Shown here: piece after piece, positions 7,858 through 17,352 of the stretch
Numbering within the stretch: the stretch's first letter is position 1
How the letters are laid out: each line of letters begins with the position of its first letter
Source: Bradyrhizobium sp.
GTDB taxonomy: Bacteria > Pseudomonadota > Alphaproteobacteria > Rhizobiales > Xanthobacteraceae
Direction: 5' to 3'
Length of the DNA stretch: 42,337 bases
Assembly (NCBI RefSeq): GCF_016213215.1
Contig: NZ_JACRAW010000115.1
Coordinates: 1 to 42,337, forward strand
Made by a program: the position numbers and the translations under genes
Notes under the pieces: model-generated
The model's database searches: none
What the model saw: only the letters and a program-made list of their open reading frames with translations
Told to the model about the DNA's origin: nothing

Positions 7858-9303
7858 TCACTGCCCGATGTTCAGATTGACGAGTTTGGTCCGGCACAGC
7901 GCAAGGCCGTATCTGGCGCGCGCGCGGGTCTTGGAGATGTCGAGCAGCCAGTACAGCACTGCGCAGACGATCATCCCGGCTCCGGCAAGCAGGATGCAGG
8001 CGGTCAGGTCCGCCACATGGAGGTTGCGATCGAGCGCGCCGACCACCAGCGACATGATCAGCCCGGCGATAATCGTGAGCGCAAACCGGCGCAGCGGAAT
8101 CGGGATCGGATAGGCCCGGCGGGTGAGGGCGAGTGCCGTGGCGAGGCCGATCGCGTCGGCTCCGAGCCGTGCCCACGCCGCGCCTATGGTGCCGTAGTGC
8201 CCGACCAGGACGTAGGACAGGATGACATTGGCGGCGATAATCGAGAAGGTATTGATCAGATAGAAGCTGTTGCGCCCCGACAGCAGGAAGCTGTTGTGCA
8301 GATACTGCTGGGTGAGGATCTGGAAGATCACCGCCACCGCGATGATCGGCATGATCTCGGCGGCAAGGTCGCGGAATTCCGGTCCCAGGACGACGTTGGC
8401 GACATGCGAGGCAATCATGGCAAAGCCCAGGCATACCGGCAGCGTGATGCTCAGCAGTAGCTCGGCGCATTCGGCGAGGTGACTTCGCGCCGCCGCATCG
8501 CCCTCATGAGTCCGAATCTGCACCGATAGCGGCACGAAGGCCGACGCGGCGCTCATGGCCGGCAGCATCAGGGTCTGTCGGACCAGATCCTGTGCGGCGA
8601 TATACTTTCCGGCCGCTGCCGCCCCGACGAGGTTTCCGACCATGAAGCGGTCGGTAACGCTGGCAATCGCGAGCAGGGTCAAGGACAGGGTGAGCGGCAG
8701 GCCTTGCCGGGCCGCCTGCAGAAGTTCGGCACGGCGGAAGGTGATGATCGTGCCGTGCCAGGTCCGGCGCGACCGGATCAGGACGGCGAGCAGATAGGCG
8801 GCGGCGGACGACAGCAACAGCAGGACGCCCTGCGCGCCGAGAAGCGCAACGGCTATGCCGAGACCTACCGCCGAGACGGCGCGCACCACGGTCGCGATCA
8901 TGACCGTGCTTGCCTGCAAGCGCGCTTTGGCCAGGTCCTGGTTCAATTCGAACAGCCCGATGGCAACAGCCAATACGACCGCGGCGATCGCCGCTTCCGT
9001 CTCCAGCCCGACAAGTCGGGCGATGCCGTAGGCGATCGGAGTCAACAAGCAGCAGAGCGTGTATCCGGCGATCACGGTGCCGCGAACGTCGGTCCCGTCA
9101 TTGCGGGCCTGCCCGCCCATGATCAGGTTGCGAAACCAGCCCCCCAGGAACACGCTGACGACGGCAGCGAAGCCCACGCCGAGCAGGTAGATGCCGTAGT
9201 CGTGCGGCGAGAACAGGCGTGTGAAGACCCACACGCTCACCAGCCCGACCAAGGCTGAGACCGCGTTGGCGATCAGATAGAGGCTGGCCTGGCCAATCAG
9301 CAT
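7858..9303 (-). CDS. Wzx-type lipopolysaccharide/exopolysaccharide flippase
   Basis: A 481-residue polytopic membrane protein of the polysaccharide-synthesis (MATE/MVF-like) family, with roughly 12-14 hydrophobic segments spread over its length. It would flip lipid-linked repeat units across the inner membrane for the Wzy polymerase encoded at 14909-16222. The N-terminus (GQASLYLIANAVSALVGL) and the VTDRFMVGNLVGAAAAGKY loop are typical of the family. The start codon overlaps the upstream DUF6492-like gene by seven bases, indicating coupling, and the methyltransferase follows four bases later. Confidence 0.9.
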   Translation of the reverse strand: MLIGQASLYLIANAVSALVGLVSVWVFTRLFSPHDYGIYLLGVGFAAVVSVFLGGWFRNLIMGGQARNDGTDVRGTVIAGYTLCCLLTPIAYGIARLVGLETEAAIAAVVLAVAIGLFELNQDLAKARLQASTVMIATVVRAVSAVGLGIAVALLGAQGVLLLLSSAAAYLLAVLIRSRRTWHGTIITFRRAELLQAARQGLPLTLSLTLLAIASVTDRFMVGNLVGAAAAGKYIAAQDLVRQTLMLPAMSAASAFVPLSVQIRTHEGDAAARSHLAECAELLLSITLPVCLGFAMIASHVANVVLGPEFRDLAAEIMPIIAVAVIFQILTQQYLHNSFLLSGRNSFYLINTFSIIAANVILSYVLVGHYGTIGAAWARLGADAIGLATALALTRRAYPIPIPLRRFALTIIAGLIMSLVVGALDRNLHVADLTACILLAGAGMIVCAVLYWLLDISKTRARARYGLALCRTKLVNLNIGQ

Positions 9304-10226
9304 GACAATGCGACCTCGGCATCCTTGCCGCTGAAATTGGCGGGCGCGAGCGGAGCCTCGTTCTCGGCGATGACCGCGCGAATGGTCTTGACCGGCGTGC
9401 CGGAGAAGGAGGCGATGGAGAAAGCGACATCATTGCTGTCGGCGCGCTGCAGCAGGCAATGCAATTCGTCCTTACCGAGCGTCGGTTCGTCCCAGTAGCT
9501 GAGACAGGGCGTGGTCGCGACTGGGATGTGGCGGGCGCGCGCCTTTCTGACGGTCTGGGCGAAGTAGCCGTACAGCATGTATTCGGAGAAGTTGCGGACC
9601 CGGCACAGTGCCTCGACCCATTCGCAATCGCCGATGGCTTCGACGCGCGAGATCATTTCTCGGACCGTCTCCTGGTCCCAGAAGATGAGGTGGCCGATAA
9701 AGTCGGAGGCCGGCAGGTTCGGTACCGGATAGCCCAGCAGCTGATGGGTGGTCTCAATCCAGGCTACATGGCGCAGCAGACCCGGCGTCACCCCGTTCAC
9801 GATGTTGAGGAGCGGAATTGCGTTTGGATGTTCGAACGGCGTCAGGTCGAACTTGCGGAAGAACACCACGTCCGAATCAAGGATGCAGAACCGCTGTTCG
9901 GGCAGGGAGGCACTGGCCGCGATCTTCAGGATCTGCTGCACATGCCAGCCGCTCACGGGGCTCGCCCGCAACGACCACCAGAACTGGCGTCGCTTGCGCT
10001 GGATGACGGACGGCAGCGGCCGGAGCCAGGCGGGCAGAAAGCGCGAGGCCGGCAGCACGACTCGGCGCTCGCTTGCAAGCGGCGCGAAGATGGCCTCGTC
10101 GCAATCGGGCACGAGCAGGTAATGCCTGGAGAACGCGGTGACGTGGCGGTCCACGCTCTCGCAAAGCAGGGTGCACAATTCCAGATCGCGCCTGTAGGTC
10201 GGGGTCAGCAACGCGACGGGGTTCAT
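9297..10226 (-). CDS. DUF6492-like protein, probable glycosyltransferase
   Basis: A 309-residue protein beginning with a glycosyltransferase-like segment (VALLTPTYRRDLELC) and containing CILDSDVVFFRKFD, where DSD resembles the DxD metal/nucleotide-sugar motif of GT-A enzymes. I recognise the overall pattern as the family annotated DUF6492. It has no signal peptide and no clear membrane span. It heads a minus-strand unit with the flippase and methyltransferase. A role in adding a sugar to the repeat unit is inferred from the motif and the context. Confidence 0.7.
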   Translation of the reverse strand: MNPVALLTPTYRRDLELCTLLCESVDRHVTAFSRHYLLVPDCDEAIFAPLASERRVVLPASRFLPAWLRPLPSVIQRKRRQFWWSLRASPVSGWHVQQILKIAASASLPEQRFCILDSDVVFFRKFDLTPFEHPNAIPLLNIVNGVTPGLLRHVAWIETTHQLLGYPVPNLPASDFIGHLIFWDQETVREMISRVEAIGDCEWVEALCRVRNFSEYMLYGYFAQTVRKARARHIPVATTPCLSYWDEPTLGKDELHCLLQRADSNDVAFSIASFSGTPVKTIRAVIAENEAPLAPANFSGKDAEVALSC

Positions 10227-10811
10227 TTACAATAAGCTCCGGCAGCAACATCTTCGGCCGTCGTTTTCGAGGCTTTGATGACTCGAGGAACCTGTCAGCA
10301 AGATCGGTGCCGGATGGACCCAAACTCCGGAGCGCGACGCTGGAAGGGTTAATTTCGCGAACTGTAGGCCCATCAAGCGAATCAGCCCCAGCAAACCCGC
10401 TCCCGCGCGTGCTGCGAAAAGGCATTGGCGAACGACCCCTTCGGCATGCACGCGCGCGACTGTCCGGCCTGTCCGCATTTGCAACACCGCCCGTGTCAGC
10501 GCGAGCGGTCTACGGAGGCGAAAGGCCTCAAAGTGGCCGGTATCAAGGGCGAGCGGTAACCATGATGCGACCGTCGTCGTCAGGAGCCGAATGGCTGGAC
10601 CGGATATTGCAGAAGCGGCCGGGAATCGCCGATCTCCTCGACGAAGGTTTGGAAGTATGAAGACAGAGGCGCATTTTCGCCCGAGATGGTCTGGCAGCGC
10701 GGCGTTAGCAATGGCGCAGCCCCGTTTCGGCACAATCCCGTTCTGCGGGTTGTCCGTCTTTGAGACGGCCGCCGTTCGCCGATCTCGCCGCACCAGGCTG
10801 GAGCGAGATTG
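10227..10811. other. Divergent promoter region in the polysaccharide locus
   Basis: 585 bases between the minus-strand DUF6492 unit and the plus-strand acyltransferase. Open frames on both strands are arginine/serine-rich and look random, so I call no gene. A GGGTTAATTTCGCG stretch at about 10346 is one of the few AT-richer patches. Both outward promoters should lie here. Confidence 0.6.
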
Positions 10812-12707
10812 ATGAAATACCGTCCCGACATCGACGGCCTGCGCGCGCTCGCCGTACTTCCCGTGCTGTTCTACCATGCAGGGATTCCCGGCTTTTCCGG
10901 CGGCTTCGTCGGCGTCGATATCTTCTTCGTCATTTCCGGCTATCTGATCTGCGGAATGATCGACGCGGATATCGCCAAAGGATGCTTCTCACTCGGTCAG
11001 TTCTACAAGCGGCGAATCCTGCGCATCCTGCCCGCGTTGTTCGCCATGTTCGCGGTCACAAGCGTTCTCGCCTACGCCTACCTGCTGCCCGTCGAGCTGG
11101 AAGATTACGCCAGGAGTCTTGCGAGCGCGGTGTTCTCGGTCTCGAACGTCTACTTCGCCGGCACAGCCGGCTATTTCGACGCGCCCGCCGAGACCAAGCC
11201 GCTGCTGCACACCTGGTCGCTCGGGGTCGAGGAGCAGTTCTATTTCGTGGTGCCGCTCTTCATGCTGTTTGCTTATCGCTTCGTGCCGAAGCGGGCCAAG
11301 CTGCTGTTTGCGGGGGCCGCCCTCGTTTCTTTCGCGGCAGCCTTCGTTGTCAGCTACCGCAACGAGGCCTTCGTGTTCTATCTGACGCCGTTGCGCGCCT
11401 GGGAGCTGGCGCTCGGGGCCCTGCTGTCGATCAGGTTCATTCCGGCGCCCCAAGGCGAATGGGTGAGGAACGTATGCGGAATCGCCGGCCTGTTCCTGCT
11501 GCTCGGCGTCATCTTTCTTGGCTCCCCCTCGGTGCCGCTGCTCCTGATGACGTCGCTCGCGGGTCTGGGCGCGGCGCTGGTGATCGCTTCCAGCGAAGCT
11601 GGGGTTTCGCTCGCGGGACGACTGCTTTCATGGCGGCCGATCGTCTTCATCGGCCTGATCTCCTATTCGCTTTATCTGTGGCACTGGCCGTTCATCGTTT
11701 TCGAGCGCACCGACGCGGTGTTCTCGCTCGGGCCTGCCGGGTTGACCAAGGTGGTGCTGGTCGCAATCTCGATAGGCGTCGCCTACCTGTCGTGGAAATA
11801 TATCGAGACGCCGTTCCGTGCGATGGCGAAGACGCGATCCAAGGCGATTGTGTTCGGAACAGCGTCGACGGCCATGGCCTCGACGCTGGCGCTGTGCGGC
11901 CTGGTCCTCGTCGTCAAGGGCGCGCCGTTCCGCTTCCCCGAGCGGGTGGTCTCGATCGCCTCCTTTCTTGCCTACGATCCGTCCGGCCAGTTCCGTACCG
12001 GGCGCTGCTTTCTTGCGACCAACCGCCAACAGCTCGATCTGGAATCCTGCCTCAAGCTCGACGCGACGCGGCCGAACTATCTGCTCGTCGGCGACAGCCA
12101 CGCCGCGCATCTCTGGTTCGGCCTCACCTCGGCCTTGCCAGAGGTGAACGTCATGCAGGCCACCGTCAGCATGTGCCGTCCGGCCATATCCGGCGTTTCG
12201 CTGCTGGATACGCGCGCCTGTCCCAAGCTCATGCGGTTCGTGTTTGACGATTTTCTCGTCAACAACCGGATCGACAAGGTCCTGCTCGCGGCCTCGTGGA
12301 AGGATGAGGACCTTCCCGGCCTGGAGCGGACGCTGGATGCGCTGAAGGCGCGCGGGCTCGACGTTGCCGTCCTCGGTCCGATCGTGGAATATGACGGCGC
12401 GCTGCCGCGCCTTCTCGCCGACGAGATCCTGCGCGGCAATCCGGCAATCGCCGGCCGTATGCGCACACCAGGCATTCAGGAGCGCGACGTGAAGATGGGT
12501 CAGATGGTGACCGCGCATGGCGCCAGCTATCTTTCCGTTTATGACGCGATGTGCGGCCGTGGCCAGTGCGACGAATTTGCCGAAGGCGACACCCCGATGC
12601 AGTTCGATGCCGGGCATCTCACGATGAAAGGTTCGGTCGAGGTGGCTCGACGGCTTGCCGCGCATTTCGTCAAGCGCATGGCCAAGGCTGACGATGTCTC
12701 GAACTGA
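10812..12707 (+). CDS. OafA/YrhL-type acyltransferase with C-terminal SGNH domain
   Basis: A 631-residue membrane O-acyltransferase that would acetylate or otherwise acylate sugars of the exported polysaccharide. The first ~370 residues are an acyltransferase-3 domain: RPDIDGLRALAVLPVLFYHAG with its conserved arginine and histidine, GFVGVDIFFVISGYLI, HTWSLGVEEQFY, and about ten membrane spans. After a further span comes an SGNH esterase-like domain with GDSH at about 427-430 and the DAGH catalytic pair at about 599-602. GGAG lies eight bases before the ATG at 10812; a TTG one codon earlier is possible. This two-domain arrangement is known from O-antigen and peptidoglycan acetylases. Its stop overlaps the start of the next gene. 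Confidence 0.93.
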   Translation: MKYRPDIDGLRALAVLPVLFYHAGIPGFSGGFVGVDIFFVISGYLICGMIDADIAKGCFSLGQFYKRRILRILPALFAMFAVTSVLAYAYLLPVELEDYARSLASAVFSVSNVYFAGTAGYFDAPAETKPLLHTWSLGVEEQFYFVVPLFMLFAYRFVPKRAKLLFAGAALVSFAAAFVVSYRNEAFVFYLTPLRAWELALGALLSIRFIPAPQGEWVRNVCGIAGLFLLLGVIFLGSPSVPLLLMTSLAGLGAALVIASSEAGVSLAGRLLSWRPIVFIGLISYSLYLWHWPFIVFERTDAVFSLGPAGLTKVVLVAISIGVAYLSWKYIETPFRAMAKTRSKAIVFGTASTAMASTLALCGLVLVVKGAPFRFPERVVSIASFLAYDPSGQFRTGRCFLATNRQQLDLESCLKLDATRPNYLLVGDSHAAHLWFGLTSALPEVNVMQATVSMCRPAISGVSLLDTRACPKLMRFVFDDFLVNNRIDKVLLAASWKDEDLPGLERTLDALKARGLDVAVLGPIVEYDGALPRLLADEILRGNPAIAGRMRTPGIQERDVKMGQMVTAHGASYLSVYDAMCGRGQCDEFAEGDTPMQFDAGHLTMKGSVEVARRLAAHFVKRMAKADDVSN

Positions 12708-13677
12708 GCACAAAGATCGTATCTGGCACGCCGCACTCGCCCTGGTCCTGGTCGTCGCTGTGGGCGCCTCGGGTGCCGGCGCGCGCGAGGAAGCCAACGA
12801 TTCGCCTTCGAGCGCGATGCCGCCCAAGCTCGCCGGTGCCTTCGTCAAATGGCAGGGCGAAGGGCGCGAGCCGACGCTCCAGTCCTGGGAGAAGTGGCTG
12901 AAGCAGAAACCGTCTTCCGTGCTTGCAATCGATTTCTATGCCGATTCGACCTGGGACGATTTCCATCGCTGGACCTGGGTGCCGGGTCTCTGGAAGAAGC
13001 TCAATCCCTCGCGGAATGTCGTGTGGTCCGTGCCGCTGACGATGAAAGGCACGCCGCTTTCGGACGTCGCGGACGGGCGCCATGACGCCGAGTTCGAAGC
13101 CGCCGCCCGCGCGATTGCCGAAGGGCAGCCCCGGGCGATCATCCGCCTCGGCTGGGAGATGAACCTTGCCCAGATGGCGTGGTTCGCCGGCGGTCATGAA
13201 GCCGACTACGTCGCCGCCTTCCGCCGCGTGGTCGCGATCTTCCGGCGACACTCCGGCGAGTTCAGGTTCGACTGGTGTCCGGGCTGGGGACCGCAGGAAT
13301 CACCTGCGGACCTCGCCTATCCCGGCGACGACGTCGTCGATTACATCGGCCTCGACGTCTATGATTTCAAGTATGAGGGCACGGCCGAGGAACGCTGGAA
13401 CGGGTTCTATCTGAACGCACCGTTCGGACTGGAGTGGCAGCGCGACTTTGCCGCCCGGCACGGCAAGCAGATGAGCTATCCCGAATGGGGCGTCGGCAAT
13501 TTCGGCGATAATCCGTTCTTCATCGAGCGAATGCACGCCTGGTTCGTACAGAACGAATCCCTCATCGCTTACGCGGCCTACTTCGACGTGAACGGCCTGT
13601 GGCCAACCCAGATCGACAACAACCAGTTTCCGCAGTCGCAACGGCTGTTCAGGAAGCTCTTCGCCGGCCGCCACTAA
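12694..13677 (+). CDS. Secreted GH26-like glycoside hydrolase (beta-mannanase fold)
   Basis: A 327-residue protein with an N-terminal hydrophobic signal/anchor (about residues 11-30) and a TIM-barrel-like domain. The pattern IIRLGWEMN places a probable acid/base glutamate at about 155, and SYPEWGVG a probable nucleophile glutamate at about 264, matching the clan GH-A family 26 layout. WFAGGHEADYVAAFRRVV and VDYIGLDVYD also fit. It would cut a beta-linked glycan in the periplasm or outside the cell, perhaps the polymer made by this locus. The ATG at 12694 overlaps the acyltransferase by 14 bases; the longer in-frame start at 12655 would place extra residues before the signal and is rejected. 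Substrate unknown. Confidence 0.78.
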   Translation: MSRTEHKDRIWHAALALVLVVAVGASGAGAREEANDSPSSAMPPKLAGAFVKWQGEGREPTLQSWEKWLKQKPSSVLAIDFYADSTWDDFHRWTWVPGLWKKLNPSRNVVWSVPLTMKGTPLSDVADGRHDAEFEAAARAIAEGQPRAIIRLGWEMNLAQMAWFAGGHEADYVAAFRRVVAIFRRHSGEFRFDWCPGWGPQESPADLAYPGDDVVDYIGLDVYDFKYEGTAEERWNGFYLNAPFGLEWQRDFAARHGKQMSYPEWGVGNFGDNPFFIERMHAWFVQNESLIAYAAYFDVNGLWPTQIDNNQFPQSQRLFRKLFAGRH

Positions 13678-13716
13678 TGGGCGGGGCCGGCTTGCTGCCG
13701 CCATCTTCGGACTGAG

Positions 13717-13724
13717 TTAACCAT
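13717..13724. promoter_or_regulatory. TTAACCAT box, candidate CtrA site
   Basis: An exact TTAACCAT in the 206-base gap between the GH26-like gene and the GT2 gene, the second copy of this box in the polysaccharide locus. CtrA binding is an inference from the known alphaproteobacterial consensus. Confidence 0.35.
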
Positions 13725-13812
13725 AGGCAGGCTTCGGCAGCGCCAAGGCAGGTGGCGGACCGAATATTGCAACCACCATGGCCTAGGTTCCGGCGATCCG
13801 AACCCGTCGATC

Positions 13813-13838
13813 AGATCGGGACAATTCTGTCCCGATCT
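13813..13838. promoter_or_regulatory. Perfect palindrome upstream of GT2 gene, candidate operator
   Basis: A perfect inverted repeat with 11-base arms (AGATCGGGACA / TGTCCCGATCT) around ATTC, about 46 bases before the preferred GT2 start. There is no T-run after it and a gene follows, so an operator or RNA hairpin in the leader is more likely than a terminator. It shares CAGATCGGGAC with a second palindrome at 17456-17478. Confidence 0.5.
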
Positions 13839-13883
13839 CGAAAGACGATGCGTCTGGACGCGACGAGACCGTTTTCAAGAAGA

Positions 13884-14912
13884 ATGCGTACTGACATGCT
13901 CGACCGCCTGCCGACGCCAATCCCCACGAACCGATCGCTTTCCGTCCGCGCCTGGGTCGCCGCTTCTCCGGCGCTGGACCCGTCGATGACGACGGTCGTC
14001 TGCATTCCGACCTTTCGTCGCCCGCAGCACCTGCGCAAGACCCTGGAGTCGCTGGCCCAGCAGCTCACGACCCGCCGCTTCGCCGTGGTGATCGTCGACA
14101 ACGACGCCATTGGAGCCGAGGGCGCCGGCGTTGCGGCTGAATTCCTGCGCGGCGGCAGGTTTCCCGGCGTTTGCGTGGTGGAGCAGCAGCAGGGCAACTG
14201 CCACGCCATCAACGCCGCTTTCGAGACCGCGCTCGCGATCTTCCCCGACGCAGCGCATTTCCTGATGATCGACGATGACGAGGTCGCCTCGTCCGAATGG
14301 CTCGAATTGATGGTTCGCGCCGCTGAGACGGCCGATGCGGATGTAGTGGGCGGCCCGGTCTTCCCTGTGTTCGACAACGGATCTAAGCAGAAGCTTCAGA
14401 GCCACCCGGCGTTTGCTCCCTTCTACGACCGGACCGGCCCGGTGCCGGTCATCTATGGCTGCGGCAATTGCCTGATCACCCGCAGGGTATTTGATGCGCT
14501 GGGCGCGCCAGCTTTCGACTTGCGTTTCAACTATCTCGGCGGCGGCGACGTCGACTTCTTCGAGCAGTGCCGGCAGGCGGGCATGAAATTCCACTGGGTC
14601 GCCGAAGCCGTGATCACCGAGACCGTGCCGGAAGTGCGGACCAGTACCCGCTGGATCGCCATCCGCGGCCTGCGGATCGGCGCCATCAACTACCATGTCC
14701 AGCGCAAGTGGGCGCAGACGCCGTGGTCCCGGGTGGCGCTGTTCGCAAGGGTGCTGGCCAGGTTGCCGCTGTCGCTGTTTCGGGCCGTTCGTGTCGCGCT
14801 GAGCAGGCGGGAGGCATTGACCGCGCTGCATCCGATTGTCGTCGCCCTCGGCAGTGCGCTGGCGGCGCTCGGCATCGAGCCGCAACCCTACAAGGCCTCG
14901 AAGATCACGTGA
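13884..14912 (+). CDS. Glycosyltransferase family 2
   Basis: A cytoplasmic GT-A glycosyltransferase. The domain opens with MTTVVCIPTFRRPQHLRKTL; FLMIDDDEVASSEWL carries the DDD metal/nucleotide-sugar motif; then come a GGPVFP segment and GGGDVDFFEQCRQAG resembling the acceptor-binding ED/DxD region. The C-terminal ~80 residues are hydrophobic/basic and may touch the membrane. The start is uncertain: ATGs exist at 13752, 13848, 13884 and 13896 and none has a strong ribosome binding site; 13884 is chosen because earlier residues overlap the palindrome and look non-conserved. The polymerase gene follows with a four-base GTGA overlap. Confidence 0.85.
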   Translation: MRTDMLDRLPTPIPTNRSLSVRAWVAASPALDPSMTTVVCIPTFRRPQHLRKTLESLAQQLTTRRFAVVIVDNDAIGAEGAGVAAEFLRGGRFPGVCVVEQQQGNCHAINAAFETALAIFPDAAHFLMIDDDEVASSEWLELMVRAAETADADVVGGPVFPVFDNGSKQKLQSHPAFAPFYDRTGPVPVIYGCGNCLITRRVFDALGAPAFDLRFNYLGGGDVDFFEQCRQAGMKFHWVAEAVITETVPEVRTSTRWIAIRGLRIGAINYHVQRKWAQTPWSRVALFARVLARLPLSLFRAVRVALSRREALTALHPIVVALGSALAALGIEPQPYKASKIT

Positions 14913-16222
14913 GCGAGCTCGTCACCAGCTCGGAGTTCCGTGCCGTCCTGTCGGGAATGCGGCGCCAGCAGGTGATGGACATTGTGCGCGGCGCTGCGTT
15001 CATCGGCGCCGTGTTGCTGGCCTGGATTTCGCTGCGTCCGTTCGTAGACCTCGGCGACCAGCAGCTCAAGGACACCACGACCGGAAACGAGGCGCCGACC
15101 TATATCACCTTCGGCTGTCTCGCGGTGATGACGGTCGCGCTTGCGATGCGCGACAACATGCGCGGCATCGCCACCCTGCTTTCACCGCCCTTCATGCTGT
15201 TCGCCGCGTGGCTGGCCATCACCGTGGTGCTGTCGCTTGACCCCGGCACGTCGATCCGCCGCGTCAGCCTGACCGTTTGCGTGATCGGCGTCGCCGCGGC
15301 CATCATGCTGCTGCCAAAATCGCAGCACGAATTGATGCGCTGGTTCAGTGTCGCGGCCCTGGTGCTGCTGGTGGTGTGCTATCTCGGCATCCTGTTCGCC
15401 CCGCAACTATCGATCCACCTCGCCAGCGATACCCAGGAGCCGCAGCTTGCGGGCGATTGGCGCGGCGCATTCGGCCACAAGAACATGGCCGCGGGCATCA
15501 TGGCGATGCTGCTGTTCATCGGCATCTACATCGTCCGGTCCGGCGCCTGGATCTCGGGCGTTGCGATCCTGGCGCTGGCGTCGGTGTTCTTGCTGAACAC
15601 CTCGGGCAAGAGCGCGCCGGTGCTGGCAATCGCCGTGCTGGTGGTGACGTCGTTGACCTCGATCGTGCGCAGCTACGGCTTGCGCATGGTGATGCTGGTG
15701 ACGCCGCTCGTGGTGCTCAACCTGCTCAGCATCGGAACGGTGATAAGCCCGCTGTTCGCCGAGCTCGTCCAGCATCTGCCGCTCGACACCAGCTTCACCG
15801 GCCGAACCGACATCTGGACCTTTGCCCTGCAGTCGCTGCAGGAGCGCCTGCCGACGGGCTACGGCTTTGCGGCGTTCTGGGGCTCCGATACCGTCCGCAG
15901 CCTTCCCGAAGGCAAGGAATGGGCGGAAACCGCCTCGCACAGTCATAACGGCTATCTCGACACGGCCCTGGGCATGGGGCTGCCGGGGCTCCTCCTGTTG
16001 ATTTTCGCAGTGGTCATCACGCCGCTGCGCGACTTTCAGCTTGCCGACGAAGGCGGCAACAACGGCCCGTTGGCGATGGCGCTGTTGCGCATCTGGTTGT
16101 TCGGACTCTACCTCTCCTCGCTCGAGAGCTTCTTCCTCGACCGCTCCGATCCACTGTGGTTCACCTTCCTGCTCGCTGTGTTCGGCCTGCACTATCTCGC
16201 CCGCTTCAAGGCGGTCGGGTAG
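14909..16222 (+). CDS. O-antigen ligase/polymerase family (Wzy/ExoQ-like)
   Basis: A 437-residue inner-membrane protein with about ten to twelve hydrophobic segments. The block FGHKNMAAGIMAMLL in the middle and SHNGYLDTALGMGLPGLLLL near the end are characteristic of the Wzy/WaaL/ExoQ family, which polymerises lipid-linked repeat units on the periplasmic face. The GTG at 14909 overlaps the GT2 stop (GTGA), a classic coupled start; a longer open frame back to 14567 runs inside the GT2 gene and is discarded. It forms the natural partner of the flippase at 7858-9303 and the co-polymerase at 4427-6718. A ligase role is possible, but polymerase fits the context better. Confidence 0.88.
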   Translation: MSELVTSSEFRAVLSGMRRQQVMDIVRGAAFIGAVLLAWISLRPFVDLGDQQLKDTTTGNEAPTYITFGCLAVMTVALAMRDNMRGIATLLSPPFMLFAAWLAITVVLSLDPGTSIRRVSLTVCVIGVAAAIMLLPKSQHELMRWFSVAALVLLVVCYLGILFAPQLSIHLASDTQEPQLAGDWRGAFGHKNMAAGIMAMLLFIGIYIVRSGAWISGVAILALASVFLLNTSGKSAPVLAIAVLVVTSLTSIVRSYGLRMVMLVTPLVVLNLLSIGTVISPLFAELVQHLPLDTSFTGRTDIWTFALQSLQERLPTGYGFAAFWGSDTVRSLPEGKEWAETASHSHNGYLDTALGMGLPGLLLLIFAVVITPLRDFQLADEGGNNGPLAMALLRIWLFGLYLSSLESFFLDRSDPLWFTFLLAVFGLHYLARFKAVG

Positions 16223-16235
16223 GCGGCTTTTCAGG

Positions 16236-17333
16236 TCAGTTCGCGAATTGTGCCCGCGTCGCCTCGGCGACGTCGCGCCACCAGGCGTCGAAGTCGAACG
16301 GTACCCGTACCGAGTGCCGCGTGACCGCGGCTGCGATGCCGTCCGCATAGGCCGCTTCGGTGGCGCCGCGCGGCACCAGAATGATGGCGCCGCGGTCGAT
16401 CAGCTCCTTGAACCTCGGATGATGGTCGAATTCATCCGCCTCTGCCGGACCGGTGACGATCAGCGGACGGCCCGATTGCGCGCAGGCGAGAATACTGGAT
16501 CGTCGTGCGCTGATGCCTTCTTCGAGGGGATAGCAGAACGCGTCGACCTGGTTGAAGATGCCGAACACCTCGTGATCGGAAGCGACGTAACCGCTAACGA
16601 TGACGTCGTCCGTCAGGCCGAGCTCGGCGGCGCGGGCATAGAACTCCTGCTCGATCCGGTCCATGCCGCGGATGAACGAGCCGACATAGACGATCACCGG
16701 CTTCAGGCCGCGTTGCTTGAGGGCGGCGCAGATCGACAGCAGCGCATTGGGCTGTTTGCCTGGATAGATCGACCCGAAATGGCCGATGACGAGCCGCCCC
16801 TGCTTCCTGGCATCGGCGAGCCGCTGCCGCAGCTCGGATTCGGCAATTGCGGCCGGTGCCGGGAGGTTCGGAGGCAAGGGGGCCAGCACGCACTTGCGAG
16901 CCGTCCAGCCGACGAGGCGGTCGGCGGCGAGCTCGCGGCGAACCAGCGGCGAGAACATCACGATTGTATCGGCAAGGAGCAGTGCCGGAACGTAGGTCAG
17001 CCGTCGCATCCAGTGCAGGCCTGCCCATTCGTGCTGCATCAGGATGACGCGCCTGCCGCGCAGCCGCGCCATCGCCAGCGCGAGCAGCGGCCTCGCGATC
17101 ACGCGCTTCCAGGCCACGATCGGGAAGTTGCACACCACATTGCGTGCAGATCCGACACGGCTCCAGATGTCGGCCAGCGTTCCTTCCGTCCGCGTCAAGG
17201 TTAACGTGGCGACGCCGCCAGGTTCGAGCTTGCCGACGGTCTCGCAAAGCTTGCGGGTGAACTGACCGACGCCGCAGTGCATCTGCGGTCCGGCGGTCAG
17301 GAAGAGCGCCTGATATGCAGGTTCTGAGGCCAT
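16236..17333 (-). CDS. Glycosyltransferase family 4-like
   Basis: A 365-residue GT-B type glycosyltransferase. The N-terminal Rossmann half has a glycine-rich acceptor loop (MHCGVGQFTRKL) and LMQHEWAGLHW; the C-terminal half has IGHFGSIYPGKQP, a typical start of the donor domain, and a PLEEGISARRSSILACAQSGRPLIVT segment in the position of the family 4 EX7E region. It would transfer a sugar to the growing repeat unit at the cytoplasmic membrane face. It converges with the polymerase gene across 13 bases and is divergent from the acetyltransferase gene at 17581. Confidence 0.85.
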   Translation of the reverse strand: MASEPAYQALFLTAGPQMHCGVGQFTRKLCETVGKLEPGGVATLTLTRTEGTLADIWSRVGSARNVVCNFPIVAWKRVIARPLLALAMARLRGRRVILMQHEWAGLHWMRRLTYVPALLLADTIVMFSPLVRRELAADRLVGWTARKCVLAPLPPNLPAPAAIAESELRQRLADARKQGRLVIGHFGSIYPGKQPNALLSICAALKQRGLKPVIVYVGSFIRGMDRIEQEFYARAAELGLTDDVIVSGYVASDHEVFGIFNQVDAFCYPLEEGISARRSSILACAQSGRPLIVTGPAEADEFDHHPRFKELIDRGAIILVPRGATEAAYADGIAAAVTRHSVRVPFDFDAWWRDVAEATRAQFAN

Positions 17334-17352
17334 CGTGGAGCTGTGCGCCTGA

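Noticed and set aside
10227..10877. Minus-strand frame of 216 residues filling the divergent gap
   Set aside because: Overlaps the start of the acyltransferase gene and lacks any protein-like pattern or ribosome binding site.
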